In this document: positions 34,131 to 42,603 of the stretch, in pieces
Layout of the letters: every line of letters starts with the position of its first letter
How positions within the stretch are numbered: position 1 is the first letter of the stretch
Assembly: GCA_937893675.1 (NCBI GenBank)
Contig: CALBGI010000079.1
Coordinates: 35,500-99,499 of the forward strand
Direction of reading: 5' to 3'
DNA length: 64,000 nt
Origin: an uncultured Blautia sp.
GTDB lineage: Bacteria > Bacillota > Clostridia > Lachnospirales > Lachnospiraceae
Notes under the pieces: model-generated
The model's input: the letters and a program-made list of their open reading frames with translations, nothing else
Databases searched by the model: none
What the model was told of the DNA's origin: nothing
Program-made: the position numbers and the translations under genes

Positions 34131-34169
34131 ATTATATAATTGCAATATGGAAATTACTTGTGTTATAAT
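34131..34169. promoter_or_regulatory. Overlapping divergent promoters of fucI and its AraC regulator
   Basis: On the plus strand TTGCAA (34140-34145), 18-base spacer, TATAAT (34164-34169) serves the AraC gene. On the minus strand a TATAAT (34131-34136) faces fucI, without a convincing -35. The two elements overlap, so activation in one direction could compete with the other. Confidence 0.55.
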
Positions 34170-34247
34170 AGCAAAAAATAGTATAATATTCACTTTTTTA
34201 AAGGATTTCCTAAAATTTCCATAAACAACAGAAAGGACTGAGGCTTT

Positions 34248-35096
34248 TTGCACGCATTGGACCAGAATGAAGACCGTCCCAGAGGGACTTACGATTTTCC
34301 CTTTGAATTTCATCATGTCGAAAGCAGCCATCCCAGCTATGTCATGTCCTATCACTGGCATGTAGAATATGAAATCATACGCATCCTGAGCGGCACACTG
34401 ACCATCACTTTAGACGAAAAAAGCTTTACTGCCATGCCGGGAGATGTCATTTTTGTCCACAGTGGAATCCTTCACTCCGGAATCCCCAGTGATTGTGTCT
34501 ATCAGTGTATTGTATTTGACATCAATGCGTTTCTGAAGCACAATTCCCTGTGCGCAGGCTATATGCAGAAGATCATACACCAGGACGTGATGGTATATCA
34601 TCATTTTACTCCCCAGTATGCGGAACCCTGCAAGGTTCTCTACAGTATTTTCGATGCCATGCGGCAAAAGAAAGAAGGTTATGAGCTGAATGTCATTGGA
34701 CAATTTTACCACTTTTTCGGTATTATTTTTGGTAATCATTACTACCTGGATGGAGTGAAACAGGCCCGCAGAGATTACAAGCGAATCCTTCAGCTGAAGC
34801 AGGTTCTGGAATTCATTGAACACAACTATGCCCAGCCCCTGACACTGAAAGAGCTTTCTGCTTCTGTATCCATGTCGCCCAAATACTTTTGCCGTTTTTT
34901 TTCCGAAATGACCCACCAGACCCCCATGGATTATCTGAATCACCAGAGGATCGAACAGGCCTGCTACCAGCTTTCCACCACCTCCGATTCCATCACGGAA
35001 ATTGCGTATCGCAACGGTTTCAATGACCTGAGCTATTTTATCCGCACCTTCAAAAAATATAAAGGGATCACGCCCGGGAAGTATAAACGCACTTAA
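34248..35096 (+). CDS. AraC family regulator, probable fucose regulator
   Basis: 282 residues: cupin domain (SYHWHVEYEIIRILSGTLTITL, PGDVIFVHSGILHSG) and a C-terminal double HTH (LTLKELSASVSMSPKYFCRFFSE and ITEIAYRNGFNDLSYFIRTFKKYKG). The start is TTG at 34248 with GAGG close upstream; no in-frame ATG occurs before residue 33, which would cut into the cupin. It is divergent from fucI, so control of fucose isomerisation is the simplest role. Confidence 0.85.
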   Translation: MHALDQNEDRPRGTYDFPFEFHHVESSHPSYVMSYHWHVEYEIIRILSGTLTITLDEKSFTAMPGDVIFVHSGILHSGIPSDCVYQCIVFDINAFLKHNSLCAGYMQKIIHQDVMVYHHFTPQYAEPCKVLYSIFDAMRQKKEGYELNVIGQFYHFFGIIFGNHYYLDGVKQARRDYKRILQLKQVLEFIEHNYAQPLTLKELSASVSMSPKYFCRFFSEMTHQTPMDYLNHQRIEQACYQLSTTSDSITEIAYRNGFNDLSYFIRTFKKYKGITPGKYKRT

Positions 35097-35111
35097 CAAC
35101 ATTCCCTGGCA

Positions 35112-35153
35112 AAAAACACGGGCGATGCCGGGATTGACTCTCGGCATCGCCCC
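35112..35153 (-). terminator. Terminator of the BCCT-MttB operon
   Basis: Perfect 11-bp stem GGGCGATGCCG / CGGCATCGCCC (35120-35130, 35142-35152), followed on the minus strand by GTGTTTTTT. It lies 17 bases after the MttB-family stop. Confidence 0.88.
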
Positions 35154-35169
35154 AAAAAGCTTAGCTTTC

Positions 35170-36570
35170 TTACACATCAAGATATTCTGCAATCAGAGAT
35201 TCCTGATACTCTGTGAGAGGAGTCTCTTTATATGCATCCAGCCGTTTCTGCACAGCTTCCTTCGCTTTTTCCACTGCCGGCCTGGAGCCTTCCCGGCTCC
35301 ATACTGCATAGTTGTTCTTTTCCAGAAATTCCGGAATATACAGCATATCATACATATGATCCAGAGTATGTTCTTCCGTCAGAAATTCTCCGCCATGCTC
35401 CACTTCCATAATCGTATCTACGGCAAGGGTTTCTTCAGTTACCTCCACTCCGTTTTTCATATACATACACATTTTTGTCATCTCTTCGTCCATCAAAAAT
35501 TTATCATAGCTGATGACATTATAAGAGTCCAGAATTCCTCCTCCATGAAGGATAAAATCAATCCCTGCAAGTATGGACGGAAGCATTACCATAGTAGATT
35601 CAATCCCTGCCTGCATATCCGTACATTTGGAATCCGCAAGAGCTCCGCCCGCACGACAGGGAATTCCATATTTATCGCCCAGTCCTCTTACGTAAATTGC
35701 AGTCAATCCTGCTTCCGGCGAACCAATCGCCGGAGTTACATAGTGCAGATCCGTGGATCCAGCTGCATTTCCAAAAATAACCGGCACTCCCGGATGCACC
35801 AACTCCGCCAGCACGATACCGGCAAGAACCTCTGCACTTGACATCGCAATGGCTCCGGCAAGCGTCACAGGCCCTGTTGCTCCCGGAAGAACTGCGCTGG
35901 CAAAAAACAACGGCTGATTTTCTTCTGCATAAGCGATGACAGCATCCAGCATTTCCTCATTATAACTCATAGGTGAAATCGGACTCACAAGACCCAGACA
36001 TACATACTCCCCGTCTTCTTGAATCCCATAAAAATCCCGTGTAAGCCGAATGGACATTTTACACAGCTCGTAGCTGGCTGTCAGACCCAAGGTCGGTTTT
36101 GTGGAATATTTCAAAGTCACCGCATACTGATATGCCAGTTGCTTTTCAATGGGAACATCATTTGCCGTTGCAACCCATGGCGTCACCATATCTACTGTCG
36201 GGCTGCTCTCGGTCAGTTTCATAAAATTAATCACATCCTGTTTTGTGGATGCCCAATATTTATCCCCAAGCTTTACAAAAATCGGCCCGTTCGGCTGGCA
36301 GAGACACGGCTTTTCACCGCCAATTTCAAAATCCCTCTCCCGCACCCGCCCGCGAAGGACAAATTTAGGCGGACATTTTTCCAATGCACTGTTCAGCATT
36401 TCTTCACTAATATATACAATCTGGTCTTCCACACGCGCCCCGGCATCCTTAAATATTTTCAGAGCCTTCTCATTTGGCATATAAATTCCTTTTTCGTTCA
36501 AAAGCTTTACCGTTGCTGCATGAATCTGATCAATATCTTTTGGATCGTACAAATCATCTCTTAATCTCAT
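35170..36570 (-). CDS. MttB superfamily corrinoid methyltransferase (non-pyrrolysine)
   Basis: About 466 residues of the trimethylamine methyltransferase (MttB) superfamily, with family blocks such as GLVSPISPMSYNEEML, LPGATGPVTLAGA and GSPEAGL. The frame has no in-frame amber codon, so it belongs to the non-pyrrolysine branch that demethylates quaternary amines such as glycine betaine, carnitine or proline betaine. The ATG at 36570 follows the BCCT stop by one base, with AGGGGA 6 bases upstream. A corrinoid protein and activator would be needed and are not next to it. Confidence 0.85.
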   Translation of the reverse strand: MRLRDDLYDPKDIDQIHAATVKLLNEKGIYMPNEKALKIFKDAGARVEDQIVYISEEMLNSALEKCPPKFVLRGRVRERDFEIGGEKPCLCQPNGPIFVKLGDKYWASTKQDVINFMKLTESSPTVDMVTPWVATANDVPIEKQLAYQYAVTLKYSTKPTLGLTASYELCKMSIRLTRDFYGIQEDGEYVCLGLVSPISPMSYNEEMLDAVIAYAEENQPLFFASAVLPGATGPVTLAGAIAMSSAEVLAGIVLAELVHPGVPVIFGNAAGSTDLHYVTPAIGSPEAGLTAIYVRGLGDKYGIPCRAGGALADSKCTDMQAGIESTMVMLPSILAGIDFILHGGGILDSYNVISYDKFLMDEEMTKMCMYMKNGVEVTEETLAVDTIMEVEHGGEFLTEEHTLDHMYDMLYIPEFLEKNNYAVWSREGSRPAVEKAKEAVQKRLDAYKETPLTEYQESLIAEYLDV

Positions 36571-36571
36571 C

Positions 36572-38266
36572 TTATATCCCCTGTCCTTTCGCAGATTTTT
36601 CATCTGTATTCTTTTCTTTTTCATTCCGGAAAACGGATTCGTTCATGATCACTTCCGAAAGTTCACCGGTTACTTCATCATAATTCGTGTACGTAAACTC
36701 TGCCGTACATTTTTTCTCCGGCGCTTTTCCTTTTACAAAAAACATGATAAATCCAATACATGCCGCCAATTCCAGAATAAATACCGGAAAACCAGTAATG
36801 GCTTTTACGGATTTTGCCCCGTCCAGACCGCCGCTCCAGAGGAAAAGAATTGCGATTGCAGCCATCAGGATCCCCCATAAAATCTTCATAAACATGGGTG
36901 CTTCCTCGGATTTGTAATTCTTTCCGGGCACAATGGACATTTTGGAAATCGTGGATGTCATGGAGTTTGCCAAGGTGACAAAGGAAATCACCTGCGTCAG
37001 TAAAAGAAGCGGTTTCATAATTACATCCAGCGGCAGATACGACATCGTAAAAATTTGCATATAAGAAGATCCATGCTGCTCCATAACAGAAAGAAGATCT
37101 TCTCCCATCACATACTGTACATGAGCAGCAAAACCGCCGAACATTCCAAACCAGATCATAGCAAAAACAGACGGCAAAATCATGTTCACAACGACAAATT
37201 CCCGAACGGTTCTTCCTTTGCTCAGCGTAGCCATGAACATACCGGTCATAGGTGCAAAGGCAATCCAGTCCAGCCACCAGATATTATTCCACCACTGTGG
37301 CCACAAATCGCTTCCCGGCATAAAATCCTGTACGGTAAGCATCGGAATATAGTCTCGCACAAACTGTCCAAAGGCTTCACTGGTCAGATTAAACAGATAG
37401 CTTTTCGGTCCAAACAATATCACAAATGCCAAAAACAGGAAGAAAAGATAGGTATTCCCTTTTCCCAATACTGCAATTCCTTTTTTTAACCCTGACACGC
37501 TGGTCCCCGTATAAACAACGGTAATGACGATGGCTATTGCTATCCAGGAAATCAGCCCTGTTTGAATATCGAACAAATACTCCAAACCGCTTCCAATCTG
37601 AAGCAGACCATATCCCATAGATCCGGCCACACCGCCTACAATAGAAAAGAGGCAAATAATGTCAATAACTGTTTTTGATTTTGATCCGAGCTTTTCCCCC
37701 ATCAGCGGATAAAACGCAGAACTTGCCGTATACTGTTTGTGCAGATTATAAATCGCATAAGTAACCACAATGCCAAATGCCGTATATAACGCATAGGGTG
37801 TAAATGCCCAGTGGAGCCATTCAAATTTCAATCCGTCAATGATAGACTGGTAGCTTTGCGCTTCTACTCCAAATGCCCTCGGCGGTCTTGCTGTGTACTC
37901 CAGCATCTCCGCAGTCGGCCACAAAATAAATCCCGTCGCCATACCCGCGGTCAAAGAGAGCGCAAAATATTCAAAAGTGCTTAATTCCGGTTTTGCCTTT
38001 GGACCGCCAAATCTTATTTTTCCAATCGGCAGAAACATGATCACCAGACAAAATCCTACAAAAAACAATGTGGAAAGACTGATAAACCACCCCATGTCTT
38101 TCATGATCAACATAACACCTTTGTTTACAATGGCATTGAACGTATCCGGTATCGCAATTCCCGCGATCAAAATGATCAAAAACAATACGACCGGAATTAC
38201 AATAACGTTCCACCGGATTTTAAAATCTCTGGCATTGTGCTTTGTTTCATTTCCTGTCTGTCCCAT
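36572..38266 (-). CDS. BCCT family betaine/carnitine/choline-type transporter
   Basis: 564 residues with 12 predicted helices. The family signature near the middle is clear: WPQWWNNIWWLDWIAFAPMTGMF, with the tryptophan-rich stretch that binds trimethylammonium groups. It imports quaternary amines with sodium or by exchange. It overlaps the preceding small membrane protein gene by 20 bases and is followed immediately by the MttB-family gene, which strongly suggests uptake of a methylated amine for demethylation. Ribosome site GGGAGGG. Confidence 0.93.
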   Translation of the reverse strand: MGQTGNETKHNARDFKIRWNVIVIPVVLFLIILIAGIAIPDTFNAIVNKGVMLIMKDMGWFISLSTLFFVGFCLVIMFLPIGKIRFGGPKAKPELSTFEYFALSLTAGMATGFILWPTAEMLEYTARPPRAFGVEAQSYQSIIDGLKFEWLHWAFTPYALYTAFGIVVTYAIYNLHKQYTASSAFYPLMGEKLGSKSKTVIDIICLFSIVGGVAGSMGYGLLQIGSGLEYLFDIQTGLISWIAIAIVITVVYTGTSVSGLKKGIAVLGKGNTYLFFLFLAFVILFGPKSYLFNLTSEAFGQFVRDYIPMLTVQDFMPGSDLWPQWWNNIWWLDWIAFAPMTGMFMATLSKGRTVREFVVVNMILPSVFAMIWFGMFGGFAAHVQYVMGEDLLSVMEQHGSSYMQIFTMSYLPLDVIMKPLLLLTQVISFVTLANSMTSTISKMSIVPGKNYKSEEAPMFMKILWGILMAAIAILFLWSGGLDGAKSVKAITGFPVFILELAACIGFIMFFVKGKAPEKKCTAEFTYTNYDEVTGELSEVIMNESVFRNEKEKNTDEKSAKGQGI

Positions 38267-38678
38267 AAGATCCCTCCCTTTTCTTTTTCCTGAGATAGTT
38301 AAGCATCTGAAGATTTACACCGATGATGAAAAAAATGAATGCCAGCTGTGCTCCGGATACCAAGCCTACCAACCCCCGCATCTCAATATCCCTGGTAAAC
38401 ACATACATCATGAAAAGAATCCCGGCTATCACTCCTGCAAGAGACCAGCCAAACGCAAGCTTCAAGTCCGCATAACCAAAGCCGCAAAGAACTGCCGCTG
38501 CAATCCCGGACAGCAAACACCAGACAACAACATCAGCCGAGCTTACCGCAATGGAAAGCATCATTTTACTTGTCGCTGCCAAAATCAAAAAAAGAGCAAA
38601 CGCAGTTGGCAATATGAAAACAAGCCATTGCTTATCTCTTTTTCCCGGCAGACGAATCCTTTTTTTGAAATTTGTCAT
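38247..38678 (-). CDS. Small four-helix membrane protein of unknown function
   Basis: About 143 residues: a basic N-terminus (KKRIRLPGKRDK), four hydrophobic helices (about 20-40, 48-68, 73-93, 100-122) and a basic tail (YLRKKKREG). GGAGG lies 7 bases before the ATG at 38678. It is the first gene of the BCCT-MttB operon and overlaps the BCCT gene. I do not recognise a family. A helper subunit for the transporter is possible by position. Confidence 0.65.
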   Translation of the reverse strand: MTNFKKRIRLPGKRDKQWLVFILPTAFALFLILAATSKMMLSIAVSSADVVVWCLLSGIAAAVLCGFGYADLKLAFGWSLAGVIAGILFMMYVFTRDIEMRGLVGLVSGAQLAFIFFIIGVNLQMLNYLRKKKREGSYGTDRK

Positions 38679-38710
38679 TTTTTCACCTCCGTGCAAAATT
38701 TCATGCTTTC

Positions 38711-38739
38711 ATTTTATATATGTATAAATATTTTGTCAA
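38711..38739 (-). promoter_or_regulatory. Promoter of the small membrane protein-BCCT-MttB operon
   Basis: Minus-strand TTGACA (38734-38739), exact 17-base spacer, TAAAAT (38711-38716), 33 bases before the start. The whole spacer is an AT-rich near-palindrome that recurs just upstream. Confidence 0.8.
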
Positions 38740-38765
38740 TATTTTTTATATATATAAATATTTTT
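38712..38765. promoter_or_regulatory. Two AT-rich palindromic sites at the BCCT promoter
   Basis: Two related sequences, about TTTTATAYATRTAAATATTTT, lie at 38712-38734 (between -35 and -10) and 38742-38765 (just upstream of -35), roughly 30 bases apart. A very similar TTTATATATATAAA lies at the serine dehydratase promoter. The XRE-cupin regulator encoded between them is the likely ligand; binding is inferred. Confidence 0.5.
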
Positions 38766-38779
38766 CATCGGTTTTTCAC

Positions 38780-38812
38780 AAAAAAAATGCTTCCGTTTTG
38801 TCGGAAACATTC
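38780..38812 (-). terminator. Terminator of the XRE-cupin regulator gene
   Basis: Stem AATGTTTCCG / CGGAAGCATT (38802-38811 and 38786-38795) with one mismatch and loop ACAAAA, followed by eight T on the minus strand. Confidence 0.75.
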
Positions 38813-38834
38813 TTTGTTCATTTTGTTTTTCTCT

Positions 38835-39368
38835 CTATATTTCTTTTTTTACCCAATAGCTGATACAACGCTCCTCTGTATTATTGCTAATGCTGTGAAG
38901 TACTTGGGCATCTATATAGAAAGAATCGCCCTTTTCCAGAAGATACTCTTCATCATTCATGGTCAAGGTCAATTTTCCCTCCAAAACCAGTCCGATTTCT
39001 TCATATTCATGTGTCCACTCTTTCTTATAATTACAATGAGGCTCTATCGTAATGATAAGGCCGCTTAAGCGTTCCTCGCCATAGTTAATGGATTCATAGC
39101 GGATCTGGCCTTTTTTTTCAAATACAATCTCATGCTGCCCCGCACGGCTCACATAATCGCTTCCTGGCTTTTCTTCAAGAAGCTTGATCAGAGATATCCC
39201 CAGCGCAGCACAGATTTTCTGCAGGTTATCCAATGTGGGACTGCATGCGTTCCTCTCTAAATTGCTGATATAACTGGCAGATAACCCCGCATGCTTCGCA
39301 AGCTCCGTCAAAGTCAGCCCTTTTCTCTTCCTGACATTTCTCAGTCTTGCCCCTACATCATCCGTCAT
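38835..39368 (-). CDS. XRE family regulator with C-terminal cupin
   Basis: About 177 residues. Residues 5-60 form an XRE helix-turn-helix (GARLRNVRKRKGLTLTELAKHAGLSASYIS), and the C-terminal half is a cupin_2 domain (EWTHEYEEIGLVLEGKLTLTM, EKGDSFYIDAQVLHSISN). Regulators of this build commonly sense small amines or amino acids. GGAGG lies 7 bases before the ATG at 39368. It stands between the BCCT-MttB operon and the divergent L-serine dehydratase gene and probably controls both. Confidence 0.88.
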   Translation of the reverse strand: MTDDVGARLRNVRKRKGLTLTELAKHAGLSASYISNLERNACSPTLDNLQKICAALGISLIKLLEEKPGSDYVSRAGQHEIVFEKKGQIRYESINYGEERLSGLIITIEPHCNYKKEWTHEYEEIGLVLEGKLTLTMNDEEYLLEKGDSFYIDAQVLHSISNNTEERCISYWVKKEI

Positions 39369-39480
39369 TATAAAACCTCCGTTTTTCATGATCCTCTTCC
39401 ATGTTTATAATCCACATTATAAAATACCTCTTTTCTTTTTGCAAACAAAATTTTATATTTTTAAATTCTCTCTTTGTATT

Positions 39481-39530
39481 TTTATATATATAAAATTTTT
39501 CTTGATTTTTTTATGTATGTATATTATCAT
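39481..39530 (+). promoter_or_regulatory. Promoter of the serine dehydratase gene with upstream AT-rich palindrome
   Basis: TTGATT (39502-39507), exact 17-base spacer, TATCAT (39525-39530). Immediately upstream, TTTATATATATAAA (39481-39494) is a perfect palindrome resembling the sites at the BCCT promoter. Confidence 0.65.
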
Positions 39531-39576
39531 CATAATATACTAAAACTCGTGAAAACAAAAGCATGGAGGTATTTTT

Positions 39577-41169
39577 ATGAAAAGACAGCATCCAAGTATT
39601 TTTAATGACATCGTAGGCCCGATCATGGTTGGACCATCCAGCTCCCACACCTGCGCCCCATCCCGCATTGGCTTTCTCTGTCAGCAGCTGATTTCCGGTC
39701 AGCTGAAACGGGCTGTAATCGCCTTTGCCAAAGAGGGAGCTTATACTTTAATGTATAAGGGCCAGCGTTCTGATATGGGATATGTAAACGGCCTTCTCGG
39801 CCGACGCCCGGAAGATCCACGTCTTCGGAACGCCTTTTCTGATGCGGAAAAAGCAGGTGTAGAAGTTCTTTTTACCATCGAAGATTTTGACCCCATTGTG
39901 CCGAATATTTCTCATATCACTCTGGAAAACGCAGAGGGAGAAAAGGTGATCATATATTCTGATTCTACCGGCGGAGGAACCGTAAAGCTTCTGGCAATTG
40001 ACGGATTTGATGTTGCCATTTTAGGAGACTGCTATGAATTGTTGCTCCGGACCGACTGCGGAGAAGCAGAAAACCAGTCTATTTTTCAAAAAATAAATGC
40101 TCTCCTCCCTTGCACCGAAGGACACAGTATTTCAACAAAGGGGAAGCAGGGACTGATAAACCTGAAATACCGCACCGCCTGTCCAAAGGAATTTCTGCAG
40201 CAGCTGCAGTCAATGGAACACATCACGGATGTGAAGCAGCTGGAACCAATCCTCGCCGTTCCTTCTAACCGTCAGGCAAATATTCCCTTTGAAAGCGCGG
40301 AAGAAATGTTACAGCTTGCTGAAAAAGAAAATAAGGAACTCTGGGAGCTTGCCATAGAGTATGAAATGGCTCGAAGCGGATGGAGCTATGAACAAGTATA
40401 CAGCTATATGGAATCCGTGGTAAAAACAATGGAGTACAGTTCCACAGAAGCTTTAAAGGGTGATATTGATATGTCCGGCATCCTATCTCCTACGGCCGGA
40501 AAAATTGAATCCTATGTCAAGAAAAATCCCAAAGCGATCGATATGGGGGTTCTTAATACTGCCGTTCCATGGGCGATGGCAACCATGGAATACAGCAGCG
40601 CCATGGGCGTCGTGCTTTGCGCTCCTACGGGCGGCTCTGCCGGCATCTTCCCCGGCGCAGTCCTGGGTGTTGCAAATCATATGAATCTTTCTATGGAGCA
40701 GAAAATAAAAGCCATGTTCGTTACAGCTGTCATAGGAATTGTCATGAGCAAGGACTGCAACTATTCTGCTGAATTGTACGGATGCCAGGTTGAGCCCGGT
40801 GCCGCTTCCGGAATGGCTGCCGGCGGACTGGTTTACCTCATGGATGGTTCCCCTGCCCAGTCCTGTCAGGCAGCCTCCTGTGCTGTACAAAATATTCTTG
40901 GTACTATCTGCGATCCTGTTGCCGGCCTGGTCCAGATTCCCTGTATCAATCGAAACGCCATGTCAGCAGCTAATGCCGTTGTATCCGCAAACATGGTCAT
41001 GGGGGGATTCGACCCATTGATTCCATTGGATCAGACTGCAGAAACACTGTTTCGCGTGGGGCGCCAGCTTCCCAGCGAGCTGCGCTGTACCTGCCGTGGC
41101 GGACTCTGCACCACTCCTCGCGGGAAACAGTTAGCTCAAGAGCAAAACGAACGCGATAACGCCAGATAA
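39577..41169 (+). CDS. L-serine dehydratase, iron-sulfur type, single fused chain
   Basis: 530 residues combining the beta part (starts IFNDIVGPIMVGPSSSHTCAPSR) and the alpha part (from about 290, GDIDMSGILSPTAGK) in one chain. The alpha part keeps the SSAMG and APTGGSAGIFPG active-site segments and the Fe-S cysteines (KDCNYSAE; CDPVAGLVQIPC with the Cys-x10-Cys spacing). It deaminates L-serine, or a related hydroxy-amino acid, to pyruvate and ammonia. Given the BCCT/MttB neighbours, the true substrate may come from a demethylated amine. A GGAGG site precedes the ATG. Confidence 0.9.
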   Translation: MKRQHPSIFNDIVGPIMVGPSSSHTCAPSRIGFLCQQLISGQLKRAVIAFAKEGAYTLMYKGQRSDMGYVNGLLGRRPEDPRLRNAFSDAEKAGVEVLFTIEDFDPIVPNISHITLENAEGEKVIIYSDSTGGGTVKLLAIDGFDVAILGDCYELLLRTDCGEAENQSIFQKINALLPCTEGHSISTKGKQGLINLKYRTACPKEFLQQLQSMEHITDVKQLEPILAVPSNRQANIPFESAEEMLQLAEKENKELWELAIEYEMARSGWSYEQVYSYMESVVKTMEYSSTEALKGDIDMSGILSPTAGKIESYVKKNPKAIDMGVLNTAVPWAMATMEYSSAMGVVLCAPTGGSAGIFPGAVLGVANHMNLSMEQKIKAMFVTAVIGIVMSKDCNYSAELYGCQVEPGAASGMAAGGLVYLMDGSPAQSCQAASCAVQNILGTICDPVAGLVQIPCINRNAMSAANAVVSANMVMGGFDPLIPLDQTAETLFRVGRQLPSELRCTCRGGLCTTPRGKQLAQEQNERDNAR

Positions 41170-41175
41170 CCCAAA

Positions 41176-41231
41176 AGAAAAAGAGGCTGTACAGCCGCTG
41201 TTCTTGACAGAGCAGCATCTGTATAGCCTCT
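41176..41231 (-). terminator. Terminator of the microcompartment operon
   Basis: On the minus strand AGAGGCTATACAG pairs with CTGTACAGCCTCT (one mismatch) around an internally structured loop, followed by TTTTTCTTTT. It lies about 240 bases beyond the pduO stop, and convergently after the serine dehydratase gene. Confidence 0.75.
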
Positions 41232-41472
41232 ATGTAAGTAGATATTTCTGTTTGCAGCCGCATGATACGACAGCAGATTCTCTGAATCTTCTATCGACCG
41301 CAGCATTTTTATGTTTCTCCAGGATGTCCTTGAAACCGGGCGGATAGTTGAATTTATCCTTTGCTTGTGCTTTGTAACTTTATTTTACCAAAGTCCGCCC
41401 GAAGATACAAGAAAAAGAAAACCAAGAAATCCTACAAGTTCCGACAGCGCTGCCGTTCACGGAAGCGGCCGG
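41230..41472. other. Intergenic stretch between serine dehydratase terminator and pduO
   Basis: Mostly unexplained. On the minus strand a 41-codon open stretch without a start (about 41230-41370; includes DKFNYPPGFKDILEKHKN and ends at a TAG inside the terminator) reads like a protein C-terminus and may be the tail of a decayed gene at the end of the operon. It could equally be chance. No promoter or RNA is evident. Confidence 0.3.
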
Positions 41473-42531
41473 CTACAGAATCTCTGCCAGCACGGAAAGT
41501 CCGTATTCCGCCAGGCTGTGGTCTTCCTCTCCGGTTCCCCCGGAAACCCCAAGACCACCGATAATGGTATCTCCCGCCTTCAAAGGTACGCCGCCTCCGA
41601 AGATAATGATATTTCCGCCCTCCATTTTGTCAAGCCCATAGAAGGTACCTCCCGGCTGGGCAAGCTTGGAAAGCTCCATGGTAGACATCTTCACAGCCAC
41701 GGAAGTGTAGGCTTTTTTCATGGCAACATCAAAGCTTACCAGAAAGGCGCCGTCCATGGCATGCACCGCAATGGGATTGCCCTGGGGATTACATACGGCG
41801 ATAACCGCCTGTTTCCCTCTGCGCGCTGCCTCCTGCTCTATTTTTTCTATGAGGCGTTTCGCAGCCTCCAATGTGATCCTGCCCTGAATGCCCATATTTC
41901 TGAGAACCTCCCGCACAATTTCTGCCTGCGACTTTTCTGCTCCTGCAAAAGCCGTCGCATCTGCCGTCTGCGGTTTCGCCGCTGCAGAATTGTCCTCGGA
42001 CGGATGTGCTTCTGTTTTCAGAGCGCCGCCCGCTTTCGCATCCGTATATCTGGCAAGCACATAGAGATAATCCGCCAGACGGTTCATATATTTTTTTGCT
42101 CCCACGTCTGCACCGAAACGCACACCGACCAGAGCCAGCGCCCGCTCCGCTCTTCTTGCCACAGTCCGAGCCACATCCATCTCCGCGGAAAGTCGGCTTC
42201 CGCCCGGCAGGATAAACTTGTGAGGGCGCTCAAACAGAGCTTCCATCCGGTCGATCTCGCTCTCCAGAGCTTCTGTCTTGTCATCGCTCAGACGGTACTG
42301 TCGGTCATAGGGATCTGCAACTCCCGCCATGAGTGTGATCAGAGTTCCCTGAATGCCCTCCAGCGTGCTGATGACTTCTGCATCCTCCATCATGGATTTT
42401 ACAAGACCGATATGGCTGGTAAGCTCGTCAATGGTTCCCACCAGTTGGATCCGGTCATCTGACTTGGAAACATTCTTGGTGTGAATGAGTTCCGTGGTTC
42501 CTTTATCTCCGTTTTTTGTATAAATGTTCAT
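41473..42531 (-). CDS. pduO: PduO: cob(I)alamin adenosyltransferase fused to a GlcG/HbpS domain
   Basis: 352 residues. Residues 1-175 are a PduO-type adenosyltransferase (IYTKNGDKGTTELI near the start, RTVARRAERALALVG and KYMNRLADYLYVLARY later). An Ala-rich linker is followed by a C-terminal GlcG/HbpS domain (from about 215; AVIAVCNPQGNPIAVHAMDGAFL, YTSVAVKMSTMEL). The first domain makes adenosylcobalamin for the diol dehydratase; the second is known to bind heme in PduO. It is the last gene of the microcompartment operon. Confidence 0.92.
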   Translation of the reverse strand: MNIYTKNGDKGTTELIHTKNVSKSDDRIQLVGTIDELTSHIGLVKSMMEDAEVISTLEGIQGTLITLMAGVADPYDRQYRLSDDKTEALESEIDRMEALFERPHKFILPGGSRLSAEMDVARTVARRAERALALVGVRFGADVGAKKYMNRLADYLYVLARYTDAKAGGALKTEAHPSEDNSAAAKPQTADATAFAGAEKSQAEIVREVLRNMGIQGRITLEAAKRLIEKIEQEAARRGKQAVIAVCNPQGNPIAVHAMDGAFLVSFDVAMKKAYTSVAVKMSTMELSKLAQPGGTFYGLDKMEGGNIIIFGGGVPLKAGDTIIGGLGVSGGTGEEDHSLAEYGLSVLAEIL

Positions 42532-42603
42532 AGCTGCTCATCTCCTGCGTTACACCGCCCTGCCGCGGGCTTCCGCTTCTTTTGCCGTCAATCTCAATGC
42601 CTT

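Noticed and set aside
35170..36570. Possible pyrrolysine-type MttB
   Set aside because: The frame is continuous with no in-frame TAG at or near the family pyrrolysine position, so it is the non-pyrrolysine branch.
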